A stretch of 11,812 nucleotides of DNA from Bacteroidales bacterium UBA2939 (GCA_002349055.1 DECD01000040.1:58982-70793), one strand, 5' to 3'. Numbered from the stretch's first letter, positions 6,124 to 11,812 are shown. The notes: generated from the letters alone by a model not told the origin. A program made the numbers and translations.

Positions 6124-7977
6124 CTAGTAGTTGAACTTGATGTCCTTGACGTTGAGCTGGATTTCGGTGCGGCCGCGCCAGTAGTTCTCCTCGAGCTGGT
6201 AGCAGAGGTCGAAACGCTCGCTGCGCATGCGCTCCAGGCACTCGCCCATCTGGAAGGCGATGGCGGGATAGGGGGCCGAACGCTCGGCGATGGGGATAGC
6301 GTTGAACTTGAGGTGGTTGATACCCACGATGCGGGCGTTGCCGGTGTCCACCAGTTCGCGGCTGACGAAGACGGGCACGTTGTTGTCGGGTCCGAAGGGG
6401 GCGAACTGCTTGAGGATGCGTAGGAACTTGGGGGTGATTTGCGAGAAGCCTATCTCGGCGTCAATCTCAATCTCGGGCATGGCCTCTTCGGCTCCCATGC
6501 CCTCGCGGACAAGCTGCTCGAAACGGTCGACAAAGGCGCGCATGTTCTCCTGGCGCAGCGAGACGCCGGCGGCGCACTTGTGGCCACCGAAATGCTCGAG
6601 CAGGTCGGCGCATTTCTCGAGGGCCTCGTGGACGTCGAACTCTTTGACGGAGCGGGCGGAGCCGGTGATGAGGTCGTCGCTGCCGCGGGTGAAGACGATT
6701 GTGGGCTTGTAGTATGCCTCGACGATGCGGCTGGCCACGATGCCCACGACGCCGCGGTGCCACCCTTCGTCGAAGAGCACCAGCGACTTGCGGCCCTTGT
6801 AGAAGGGGTCGAAGTCGATGCGTCGCTTGGCCTCCTCGGTGGCGGCGGTGTCGAGGTCTTTGCGCTCGGAGTTGTAAGCGTTGATGTCCTCGGCCAGACG
6901 GCGTGCGATGGCGGGGTCTTCGGTGAGCATGAGGCGCACCGAGTCGAAGGCCGAGCGTATGCGGCCGGCGGCATTGATGCGGGGACCCACGAGGAAGACG
7001 AGGTCGGTGATGGTGAGCTCCTTCTCGAAGTAGCCGGTCTTTTTCTCGGGCTTGTCGGACTGGTCAGACAGGTCGGCCTTGTCGGATTGGTCGGCCTTGC
7101 GGCGGTCGACGTGGCCGTACTTGAGGATGGCCTCGATGCCGGGGCGCGGCTTGGTGTTGAGCACGCGGAGGCCGAAGAAGGCCAGCACGCGGTTCTCGCC
7201 CATGATGGGCACGATGTCGCTGGCGATGGAGACGGCCACGAGGTCGAGGTATTTGAGCAGGTGGAGCTTGAGTTCCTCCTGGCGCTGGCGGCGGTGGCTG
7301 TCGAGCTGCTCGGGTAGGTCGCAGAGACGCACGCCGAGACGCTGCTCGAGGTGAGCCTCGACGATTTTGAAGCCTATGCCGCAGCCGCTGAGTTCCTTGT
7401 AGGGATAGGGGCAGTCGACCTGCTTGGGGTCGAGGACTGCCACAGCCTGCGGCACCTCGTCGCCCGGCAGGTGGTGGTCGCCGATGATGAAGTCGATGCC
7501 GTACTGCTTGGCATAGTCAACCATCTCCATGGCCTTGATGCCGCAGTCGAGGGCGATGACGAGTTTGACGCCCGTCTCGCGGGCATAGTCGACGCCCTGC
7601 TGCGAGATGCCGTAGCCCTCGCGCTCGCGGTCGGGGATGTAAAAATCGATATTATGGTCCAGTTCCTTGAGGTAGGAATAGACCAGCGCTACGGCCGACG
7701 TGCCGTCGACGTCGTAGTCACCATAGACCATGATGCGATCCTGTCGTTTGATGGCTTCGTTGATTCGGTTGATGGCCTCGCGCATGCCTTTCATCAGGAA
7801 CGGGTCGTGGATTTGGTCCAGTCCCGGACGGAAAAAGCGCCGTGCCTCTTCAAACGTGGTGACACCCCGCTCTACAAGCAGAGTGGCGATGTTTTTGTCA
7901 ACGCCCAACGATGCCGCAAGTTTTTCAACAGTCTCTAAATCATAGTCTTCTCTAATTATCCAACGTTTCTCTTTCAT
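6124..7977 (-). CDS. recJ: Single-stranded-DNA-specific exonuclease RecJ
   Basis: RecJ degrades single-stranded DNA 5' to 3' in recombinational and base-excision repair. This 617-residue cytoplasmic protein carries the DHH phosphoesterase motifs: DYDVDG (88-92 area, metal-binding Asp residues), LDCG with D144, GDHH (D167-H168-H169) and SIASDIVP with D254. Next come GPRINAAGR (331-339) and the DHHA1 domain, with GWHRGVVGIVASR (405-417) and FGGHKCAAG (463-471). An OB-fold-like region forms the C-terminus. Length and motif order are normal for RecJ. The ATG at 7977 (MKEKRW) is preferred to an in-frame upstream start at 8034, because the added 19 residues are poly-Lys/Phe coding from an A/T-rich intergenic region. 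An odd segment at residues 295-309 (ADQSDKADLSDQSDK) comes from five 9-bp DNA repeats and lies just before the conserved LTITDLVFLVGPR strand, in a linker. Confidence 0.96.
   Translation of the reverse strand: MKEKRWIIREDYDLETVEKLAASLGVDKNIATLLVERGVTTFEEARRFFRPGLDQIHDPFLMKGMREAINRINEAIKRQDRIMVYGDYDVDGTSAVALVYSYLKELDHNIDFYIPDREREGYGISQQGVDYARETGVKLVIALDCGIKAMEMVDYAKQYGIDFIIGDHHLPGDEVPQAVAVLDPKQVDCPYPYKELSGCGIGFKIVEAHLEQRLGVRLCDLPEQLDSHRRQRQEELKLHLLKYLDLVAVSIASDIVPIMGENRVLAFFGLRVLNTKPRPGIEAILKYGHVDRRKADQSDKADLSDQSDKPEKKTGYFEKELTITDLVFLVGPRINAAGRIRSAFDSVRLMLTEDPAIARRLAEDINAYNSERKDLDTAATEEAKRRIDFDPFYKGRKSLVLFDEGWHRGVVGIVASRIVEAYYKPTIVFTRGSDDLITGSARSVKEFDVHEALEKCADLLEHFGGHKCAAGVSLRQENMRAFVDRFEQLVREGMGAEEAMPEIEIDAEIGFSQITPKFLRILKQFAPFGPDNNVPVFVSRELVDTGNARIVGINHLKFNAIPIAERSAPYPAIAFQMGECLERMRSERFDLCYQLEENYWRGRTEIQLNVKDIKFNY
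7051..7095 (-). repeat. Five tandem 9-bp repeats inside recJ
   Basis: On the plus strand the units are CTTGTCGGA, CTGGTCAGA, CAGGTCGGC, CTTGTCGGA and TTGGTCGGC. On the coding strand each unit encodes a tripeptide of the form (A/S)-D-(K/Q/L). The unit length is a multiple of three, so copy-number changes keep the frame. The segment is hydrophilic and lies between conserved RecJ blocks. Confidence 0.85.
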
Positions 7978-8073
7978 ATTTTTCTGGGTGTAAAGATACG
8001 ACTTTTTTTTCATTCGCAGAAAAAAACTTTTCAACTATAATAAAAAAAGACTTTTCGCGTTATAGATTTTTAT
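7978..8073. promoter_or_regulatory. Divergent recJ/mnmA intergenic region
   Basis: This A/T-rich 96-base stretch separates the divergent starts of recJ and mnmA. On the minus strand, TATCTTTA (7998 down to 7991) resembles the -7 element, with a weak TTCTG at 8021-8017 as a possible -33 element; it lies suitably upstream of the recJ ATG. On the plus strand only poor matches are visible: TATAATAA at 8036-8043, and TAGATTTT at 8063-8070, which is too close to the start. The recJ promoter is a weak call, and the mnmA promoter is not identified. Confidence 0.4.
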
Positions 8074-9270
8074 ATGAAAATAGCAGCACTGGTATCGGGA
8101 GGCGTCGACAGTTCGGTGGTGGTCCACCTGCTGAAGGAGCAAGGCTTCACGCCCGACATTTTCTACATCCGCATCGGGATGGAAGACGAGAAGGGCTATA
8201 TCGACTGCCCTGCCGAGGAGGACATCGAGATTACACAATGGATTGCTAAGAAATACGGCTGCCGTTTCGAGGAGGTGAACCTCCACAAGGAATATTGGGA
8301 CAACGTGGTGAGCTACACCATCGAGAGCGTGCGCAAGGGGCTGACGCCCAACCCCGACGTGATGTGCAACAAGCTCATCAAGTTCGGTGCCTTCGAGGAG
8401 AAGCGCGGCAAAGACTACGACCGCATCGCCACCGGGCACTACGCACAAATTTCATATCTCCCCGCCTGCGGCGGAAATCTAGGAAATCATGGAAATAGAT
8501 TCGATAAGATTTCACAGGATTTTGACGGGCCAGACAAATCATGGAAATCAAAAAAGGATCTCCAAGATTTTCAGGATTTCGCGGAGCGGGAGAACAAGGT
8601 GACTTTTCTGGCGACGGCGGTGGACCCCATCAAGGACCAGACGGATTTCCTGTCGCAGCTGGAATACCGACAGATACGCAAGCTGATGTTCCCCATCGGG
8701 GGGATGATGAAGAGCGAGGTGCGCGAGATAGCGCATGCCGCCCACCTGCCCAGTGCCGACCGCAAGGACTCGCAGGGCATCTGCTTCCTGGGCAAGATAA
8801 ATTACAACGACTTCATCAAGCGTTACTTGGGAGAGAAAGAAGGGAAGATTGTGGAACTGGAGACCGGGAAGATACTCGGCACTCACAAAGGCTATTGGTT
8901 CCACACCATCGGGCAGCGCAAGGGCTTGTTCCTCAGCGGCGGCCCATGGTTCGTGGTGAGGAAGGACATCGAGGAGAACGTCCTTTATGTCAGCCAGGGC
9001 TACGACCCCGATGCCGCCCACGGGCACAAGATTACCCTCATGGGGTTCCGCTACCTCAGTGCCGACATCTGGGGCGATTTTGCGGAGCAGGAGATTAAAT
9101 TCAAAATCCGCCACACGCCGGAGTTCCACCCCGGAGTGCTACGACATCTGCCGGATGGGCTGATGGAGATAGCGAGCGACGACCGCATCCAAGGCATCGC
9201 CGCCGGACAGTATGCCACGATTTACGACAACGACGCCCATTTGGTGGTCGCGTCAGGAATGATTGTTTAA
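8074..9270 (+). CDS. mnmA: tRNA-specific 2-thiouridylase MnmA with an in-frame repeat insert
   Basis: MnmA transfers sulfur to U34 of Lys, Glu and Gln tRNAs, giving 2-thiouridine, using ATP and a persulfide relay. The 398-residue protein has the PP-loop SGGVDSS (8-14). The first catalytic cysteine is Cys98 in NPDVMCNKLIKFG, and the second is Cys237 in DSQGICFLG. TGHYAQ (120-125) and KDQTDFLSQL are also conserved, and the C-terminal beta-barrel part ends in AAGQYATIYDND. Bacteroidales MnmA proteins are about 350-360 residues; the surplus of about 40 lies at residues 128-170. That segment is Gly/Asn/Asp/Lys-rich (GNLGNHGNR, QDFQDF) and encoded by the repeat at 8473-8580. It falls in a variable loop between TGHYA and the DPIKDQ motif, so activity is probably kept. 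rsmE follows 45 bases later on the same strand. Confidence 0.95.
   Translation: MKIAALVSGGVDSSVVVHLLKEQGFTPDIFYIRIGMEDEKGYIDCPAEEDIEITQWIAKKYGCRFEEVNLHKEYWDNVVSYTIESVRKGLTPNPDVMCNKLIKFGAFEEKRGKDYDRIATGHYAQISYLPACGGNLGNHGNRFDKISQDFDGPDKSWKSKKDLQDFQDFAERENKVTFLATAVDPIKDQTDFLSQLEYRQIRKLMFPIGGMMKSEVREIAHAAHLPSADRKDSQGICFLGKINYNDFIKRYLGEKEGKIVELETGKILGTHKGYWFHTIGQRKGLFLSGGPWFVVRKDIEENVLYVSQGYDPDAAHGHKITLMGFRYLSADIWGDFAEQEIKFKIRHTPEFHPGVLRHLPDGLMEIASDDRIQGIAAGQYATIYDNDAHLVVASGMIV
8473..8580. repeat. Palindromic repeat element inserted in mnmA
   Basis: Three 9-bp units of the type GGAAATCnn stand in tandem at 8473-8499. The right side carries the reverse complement as 9-bp units CAAGATTTT and CAGGATTTC (8563-8580). 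The outer arms 8474-8496 and 8558-8580 pair at 18 of 23 positions. A second, inner pair exists between GATTTCACAGGATTT (8508-8522) and AAATCATGGAAATC (8536-8549), with one bulge. The element therefore forms a nested hairpin and is read as protein in one open frame. Confidence 0.75.
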
Positions 9271-9283
9271 TTTGAAAATTAAA
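9266..9283. repeat. A/T hairpin overlapping the mnmA stop
   Basis: TTTAATTT (9266-9273) and AAATTAAA (9276-9283) form a perfect 8-bp stem with a 2-base loop, and the mnmA stop codon TAA lies inside the left arm. It could slow transcription but is A/T only, so it is not a convincing terminator. It directly precedes the GC-rich hairpin at 9285. Confidence 0.5.
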
Positions 9284-9284
9284 T

Positions 9285-9301
9285 GCAGGCGAGACGCCTG
9301 C
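9285..9301. repeat. GC-rich hairpin between mnmA and rsmE
   Basis: GCAGGCG and CGCCTGC form a perfect 7-bp stem with the 3-base loop AGA. The 9-bp direct repeat TTGAAAATT stands on both sides (9272-9280 and 9309-9317), as a target-site duplication would, although A/T-rich words recur here by chance. No T-run follows. A dispersed intergenic palindrome is more likely than a terminator, since rsmE would otherwise have no visible promoter. Confidence 0.55.
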
Positions 9302-9315
9302 GCACCCATTGAAAA

Positions 9316-10161
9316 TTGAAATTATTCTATTGTAAAGATATTACCCCCAATGGTTTCTGTACCCTCGATGCCGAGGAGAGCCGCCACGCCGTGCGGGTGC
9401 TGCGCCTGCGCGAGGGCGACGAGCTGCATGTCACCGACGGCAAAGGAAATCTCTATACCTGCCGCATCATCACCGCTGACGACCGTGCAGCGGTAATTAG
9501 GAATGAGGAATTAGTAATTAGGAATTCTCAGGATGCATCAGTTTCAATTCCTAATTCCTCATTAATAATTCCTAATTTGCATCTAGCTGTTGCGCCGACG
9601 AAGAACCCGTCGCGCATGGAGTGGCTGGTGGAGAAGGCCGTGGAGATTGGCGTGGGCGAAATCACCCTCCTCAACTGCGACCACTCGGAGCGCTCGTTCC
9701 TCAAGACCGACCGCCTGGAGAAGCTGGCCGTCAGCGCCATGAAGCAGAGCCTCCACACCCTCCTTCCCGAGATACACCCTGCCACCTCACTCCGTGAGGT
9801 AATTAGGAATTATGAATTAGAAATTAGGAATTCTCAGGATGCGTCAGCCCCAATTCCTAATTCCTCATTCCTAATTCCTCATTCCATTCAGAAATTCATT
9901 GCCCACTGCGAAGCCGACAAGCCGCGTGTGCCGCTGGCCACGGCCTTGCAGCCCGGCCACGACGCCGTGGTGCTCATAGGTCCCGAGGGCGATTTCTCCG
10001 AGGAGGAGATTGCCTTGGCCCTCGACTGCGGCTTCCAGCCCGTGAGCCTCGGTCCCAGCCGTCTCCGCACCGAGACCGCAGCACTCTACGCCGTCACCGC
10101 CTTTAACCTAATCAACGACAGCCTCACCCCCAGCCCCGCTCCAAGGGGAGAGGGGGAGTAG
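9316..10161 (+). CDS. rsmE: 16S rRNA (uracil1498-N3)-methyltransferase RsmE with repeat inserts
   Basis: RsmE methylates U1498 of 16S rRNA with SAM. The N-terminal PUA-like domain includes HAVRVLRLREGDELHVTDGKG. The SPOUT domain starts at LHLAVAPTKNPSRMEWLVEKAVEIGVGEI and ends with the SAM-knot motifs LIGPEGDFSEEEI (I221 to I232 area) and LGPSRLRTETAAL (245-257). Family length is about 225-250; this protein has 281. Residues 60-88 and 162-189 are two copies of one DNA repeat, read in the same frame (both contain IRNSQDAS followed by IPNSS). Residues 269-281 (SLTPSPAPRGEGE) derive from a GC-rich repeat. Without these, about 212 residues remain. The inserts fall between the two domains and in a loop of the SPOUT domain. 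The start must be TTG at 9316, because the codon two triplets upstream is TGA and MKLFYCKDI fits the family N-terminus. Confidence 0.93.
   Translation: MKLFYCKDITPNGFCTLDAEESRHAVRVLRLREGDELHVTDGKGNLYTCRIITADDRAAVIRNEELVIRNSQDASVSIPNSSLIIPNLHLAVAPTKNPSRMEWLVEKAVEIGVGEITLLNCDHSERSFLKTDRLEKLAVSAMKQSLHTLLPEIHPATSLREVIRNYELEIRNSQDASAPIPNSSFLIPHSIQKFIAHCEADKPRVPLATALQPGHDAVVLIGPEGDFSEEEIALALDCGFQPVSLGPSRLRTETAALYAVTAFNLINDSLTPSPAPRGEGE
9493..9577. repeat. In-frame palindromic element, copy 1 (in rsmE)
   Basis: This 85-base element consists of a 32-base left arm (9495-9526, starting AATTAGGAATGAGG), a 19-base loop (9527-9545, CTCAGGATGCATCAGTTTC) and a 32-base right arm (9546-9577). The arms pair at 27 of 32 positions. 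It is about 88% identical (75 of 85) to the copy at 9799-9883. It encodes residues 60-88 of RsmE. Confidence 0.9.
9799..9883. repeat. In-frame palindromic element, copy 2 (in rsmE)
   Basis: This is the second 85-base copy: left arm 9801-9832, loop 9833-9851 (CTCAGGATGCGTCAGCCCC) and right arm 9852-9883. The arms pair at 28 of 32 positions. It has the same orientation and the same reading frame as copy 1. It encodes residues 162-189 of RsmE. Confidence 0.9.
10120..10152 (+). repeat. GC-rich repeat forming the RsmE C-terminal tail
   Basis: The bases AGCCTCACCCCCAGCCCC and onward to AAGGGGAGAG encode the last residues of RsmE after LIND. The reverse complement of 10222-10254 matches at 24 of 33 positions, so this is one of two inverted copies about 70 bases apart. 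Internally it can also fold, CCCC against GGGG. Confidence 0.65.
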
Positions 10162-10182
10162 CTACCCAATGGCATAATAACA

Positions 10183-10851
10183 ATGAAGAAAATACTACTG
10201 ATACTATTGCTAACCACGCTCCTCTTCCCATGGAAAGGGTGCGGGTGGGAGGCTCAAGCCCAACCCCAGCTGGCCCTGTTGAGATACAGCGGCGGCGGCG
10301 ACTGGTACGCCAACCCCACGTCGCTCACCAACCTCATCGCCTTCTGCAACCAGGACCAGCAGATGGGTCTCAAGCCGCAGTACGCCACCGTCGACGTGGG
10401 CAGCGCCGAAATCTTCAACTACCCCTTCCTCCACATGACGGGCCACGGCAACGTGGTCTTCAGCGACCGCGAGATACAGAACCTCCGCACCTACCTCATC
10501 GGCGGCGGTTTCCTGCACATCGACGACAACTACGGCATGCGCGAGTTCATCATGCCGCAGATGAAGAAAGTCTTCCCCGAGCTGGAGTGGGTCGAGTTGC
10601 CATTCTCCCACCCCATCTACCACCAGAAATACCAGTTCCCCAACGGCCTGCCCAAAATCCACGAGCACGACAACAAGCCCCCCAAGGGCTACGGCCTCAT
10701 CTGGGAGGGTCGGCTGGTGTGCTTCTTCACGTGGGAGTGCGACCTGGGCGACGGCTGGGAGGACCCCGACGTGCACAACGACAGTCAGGCCACACGCCAG
10801 AAAGCCCTCCGCATGGGCAGCAATATCGTCCGCTATGTATTTACAAATTAA
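10183..10851 (+). CDS. DUF4159 domain protein, exported
   Basis: This 222-residue protein begins with a signal peptide (MKKILLILLLTTLL) and has a possible signal peptidase I site after AQA (24-26). The mature region starts QPQLALLRYSGGGDWYANPTSL and matches DUF4159, with HMTGHGN, GGGFLHIDDNYGMREF and the C-terminal FFTWECDLGDGWEDPDVHNDS. The family has a fold related to class I glutamine amidotransferase-like domains, and its role is unknown; a periplasmic location is inferred from the signal. Residues 15-24 (FPWKGCGWEA) come from an inverted copy of the GC-rich repeat at the rsmE end and sit between the hydrophobic core and the cleavage site. That could affect export efficiency or move the cleavage point. 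It lies 21 bases after rsmE and 6 bases before the next gene, in an apparent operon. Confidence 0.88.
   Translation: MKKILLILLLTTLLFPWKGCGWEAQAQPQLALLRYSGGGDWYANPTSLTNLIAFCNQDQQMGLKPQYATVDVGSAEIFNYPFLHMTGHGNVVFSDREIQNLRTYLIGGGFLHIDDNYGMREFIMPQMKKVFPELEWVELPFSHPIYHQKYQFPNGLPKIHEHDNKPPKGYGLIWEGRLVCFFTWECDLGDGWEDPDVHNDSQATRQKALRMGSNIVRYVFTN
10222..10254 (-). repeat. Inverted copy of the GC-rich repeat in the DUF4159 signal region
   Basis: CTCTTCCCATGGAAAGGGTG and onward to GGGAGGCT matches the reverse complement of 10120-10152 at 24 of 33 positions. It is translated as LFPWKGCGWEA within the exported N-terminus. The two inverted copies could also pair in the transcript across the rsmE stop and the DUF4159 start codon. 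Confidence 0.6.
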
Positions 10852-10857
10852 AGGTAT

Positions 10858-11625
10858 ATGAAAAGAATCAGTTTATTCAGCTTATTTGGATTACTCGCAA
10901 TCGCAAGCTTGCTTACCGCCGTGGGCAAAGGTCCCAAAACCGATACCCGCGCCTACCCCATCAACGGTGAATACAACAAAATCATCGTCAGCGCACCCTT
11001 CGATGTCACGTTCAGCGACACCGCCAAGGCTGCCCTGGTCACCCTCCCGGAGAGTTTTCAGAAGCAGGTGGTGGTCGACGTGGAGAAAGGAACGCTCCGC
11101 ATCGCCTTCCGCGGCAACGCCAATTTCAAGAAACGTCCCACGGTGGTCATTCCCCGCAACGACCGCATCGACGACATCGAGCTGTCGGGTGCCGCCTCCC
11201 TCAAGATAGGCAAGGTGGAGGAGGACGTGGTGAAGGTATACCTCACTGGCGCGGCTCATTTCAGCGGTAGCATCGTAGCCAAAGAGGCGTATATCGAACA
11301 GGCCGGAGCCTCGGACTACAAGGGACATCTGGCCGTGGAGAACCTATTTGTCGACCTTTCCGCCGCCTCGTCGCTGGAGCTTCGCGGACGCGTGCTCTTC
11401 AAGATGAACATCAAGATGATTGAGGCGTCGAACCTCGATGCCGAGAAACTTGAAGCACGGCGCATCGAGGGTTCCATCGACGGTGCCAGCAACGCCATCC
11501 TCTGGTGCACGGAGCGCATGGTGGTGCCGGTCAAGAACGCCAGCAACATCACCTATATCGGCCATCCGCTGGTGGTCAACTGTCCCACTTCCGACGTCTC
11601 CACCGTCACTCACAAACAGCACTAA
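10858..11625 (+). CDS. GIN-domain (DUF2807) exported protein
   Basis: This 255-residue protein has a signal peptide (about 1-23) followed by a repetitive beta-rich body typical of the putative auto-transporter adhesin head GIN domain. It starts with FDVTFSDTAKAALVTLPESF and continues with right-handed-helix-like repeats: IELSGAASLKIGKV, VYLTGAAHFSGSIVA, IEQAGASDYKGHL, VDLSAASSLELRG, MIEASNLDAEKLE and GSIDGASNAILW. Members are usually secreted or surface proteins of unknown function. The signal ends in SLLTAVGKG, which looks like a lipobox (LTAC) with Val22 where a lipidated Cys would be, so the protein is probably soluble or cleaved rather than lipidated. It starts 6 bases after the DUF4159 stop. 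It is the last gene on the plus strand and meets a convergent gene 12 bases beyond its stop. Confidence 0.85.
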   Translation: MKRISLFSLFGLLAIASLLTAVGKGPKTDTRAYPINGEYNKIIVSAPFDVTFSDTAKAALVTLPESFQKQVVVDVEKGTLRIAFRGNANFKKRPTVVIPRNDRIDDIELSGAASLKIGKVEEDVVKVYLTGAAHFSGSIVAKEAYIEQAGASDYKGHLAVENLFVDLSAASSLELRGRVLFKMNIKMIEASNLDAEKLEARRIEGSIDGASNAILWCTERMVVPVKNASNITYIGHPLVVNCPTSDVSTVTHKQH

Positions 11626-11637
11626 AGGCTTTTCCGA

Positions 11638-11812
11638 TTAGTCTTTCTTCCGCTGGACGGTCCACGGAGCGTCGAGCCAGGCGGGTCGCCAGGAGCGCAG
11701 ACCAGATGACCAATAAGGATTTCTGCCGTTGTGGGTGTTCCAGGAGAGGTCGGCGCTGGCGGGACCACCAAGTCCATGCCCGAACATATCCCACAGACGA
11801 TGGTCGTCGGCA
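11638..11812 (-). CDS. C-terminal fragment of an unidentified protein
   Basis: One minus-strand frame stays open from the window edge to a TAA at 11640-11638, giving 57 residues. The fragment is rich in Trp and Gly (DDHRLWDMFGHGLGG, then SWNTHNGRNPYWSSG) and ends APWTVQRKKD. Codon third positions are G/C-rich like the neighbouring genes, which favours this frame over a competing one that overlaps the GIN-domain gene. The start lies outside the window and I do not recognise the family. The gene is convergent with the GIN-domain gene and no clear hairpin separates them. Confidence 0.55.
   Translation of the reverse strand, partial: ADDHRLWDMFGHGLGGPASADLSWNTHNGRNPYWSSGLRSWRPAWLDAPWTVQRKKD

Noticed and set aside
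5357..6241. Minus-strand open frame of 294 residues spanning the toxin end, the lipoprotein gene and the recJ end
   Set aside because: It crosses three supported genes and the intergenic hairpin and has no recognisable motif.
6439..7317. Long plus-strand open frame of 292 residues opposite recJ
   Set aside because: It is antisense to clear RecJ motifs, and its Val/Gly/Glu-rich composition is typical of a shadow of a G/C-rich third-position gene.
7351..7938. Plus-strand open frame of 195 residues opposite the recJ 5' half
   Set aside because: It is antisense to the DHH motifs of RecJ and shows no domain of its own.
7978..8034. N-terminal extension of RecJ by 19 residues
   Set aside because: The codons come from the A/T-rich divergent promoter region, and the residues (MKSFFLRMKKKSYLY) match no RecJ N-terminus.
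8473..8580. The spaced GGAAATC units as a CRISPR array
   Set aside because: The units are 9 bp, run into each other without spacers, are inverted on the right side and are part of the MnmA reading frame.
9493..9883. The rsmE repeats as signs of a pseudogene
   Set aside because: The frame stays open through both copies, and all SPOUT motifs after them are intact.
11606..11794. Minus-strand open frame of 62 residues at the right edge
   Set aside because: It overlaps the end of the GIN-domain gene and competes with a frame that stays open to the window edge with better codon third positions.

Overview
The window looks like a chromosome segment of a Bacteroidota, most likely order Bacteroidales (gut or oral type). 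Three upstream regions carry the Bacteroidota promoter form, TTTG, 19-20 bases, then TAnnTTTG. Shine-Dalgarno sequences are mostly absent. Several proteins are lipoproteins or families typical of Bacteroidales: a FimB/Mfa2-like protein, DUF4159, a GIN-domain protein and a DUF234 ATPase. No tRNA, rRNA, CRISPR array or insertion sequence with a transposase was seen.

Layout. 1-304: a large concentric palindrome, then a promoter. 305-1618: an AAA ATPase fused to a DUF234 nuclease-like domain. 1671-4833: an apparent operon with its own promoter, encoding a cytidylate kinase-like protein, a nucleoside hydrolase-like lipoprotein and a FimB/Mfa2-like lipoprotein that is probably surface exposed. 4836-5488: a type II toxin-antitoxin pair (RelE/ParE superfamily) with its own promoter. 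5567-6040: a small lipocalin-like lipoprotein. 6124-7977 (minus strand): recJ. 8074-11625: mnmA, rsmE, a DUF4159 protein and a GIN-domain protein, all co-directional. 11638 to the end: the C-terminus of an unidentified minus-strand gene.

The most striking feature is in the right half. Four neighbouring genes, three of them conserved housekeeping genes, carry in-frame inserts of short-period repeats, mostly palindromic. RecJ has five 9-bp tandem units. MnmA has a ~107-bp element of 9-bp GGAAATC-type units with inverted arms. RsmE has two 85-bp copies, about 88% identical, of a hairpin built on AATTAGGAATT. A GC-rich ~33-bp repeat forms the RsmE C-terminal tail, and an inverted copy lies in the signal-peptide region of the DUF4159 protein. 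All inserts keep the reading frame and fall in linkers, loops or termini, while the catalytic motifs stay intact. This resembles the Rickettsia palindromic elements, which also insert in-frame into genes, but the sequences look unrelated and the host phylum differs.

Functionally, RecJ (DNA repair), MnmA (tRNA 2-thiolation) and RsmE (16S rRNA methylation) are core genes. The left half is more accessory: ATPase-nuclease, toxin-antitoxin and lipoproteins.
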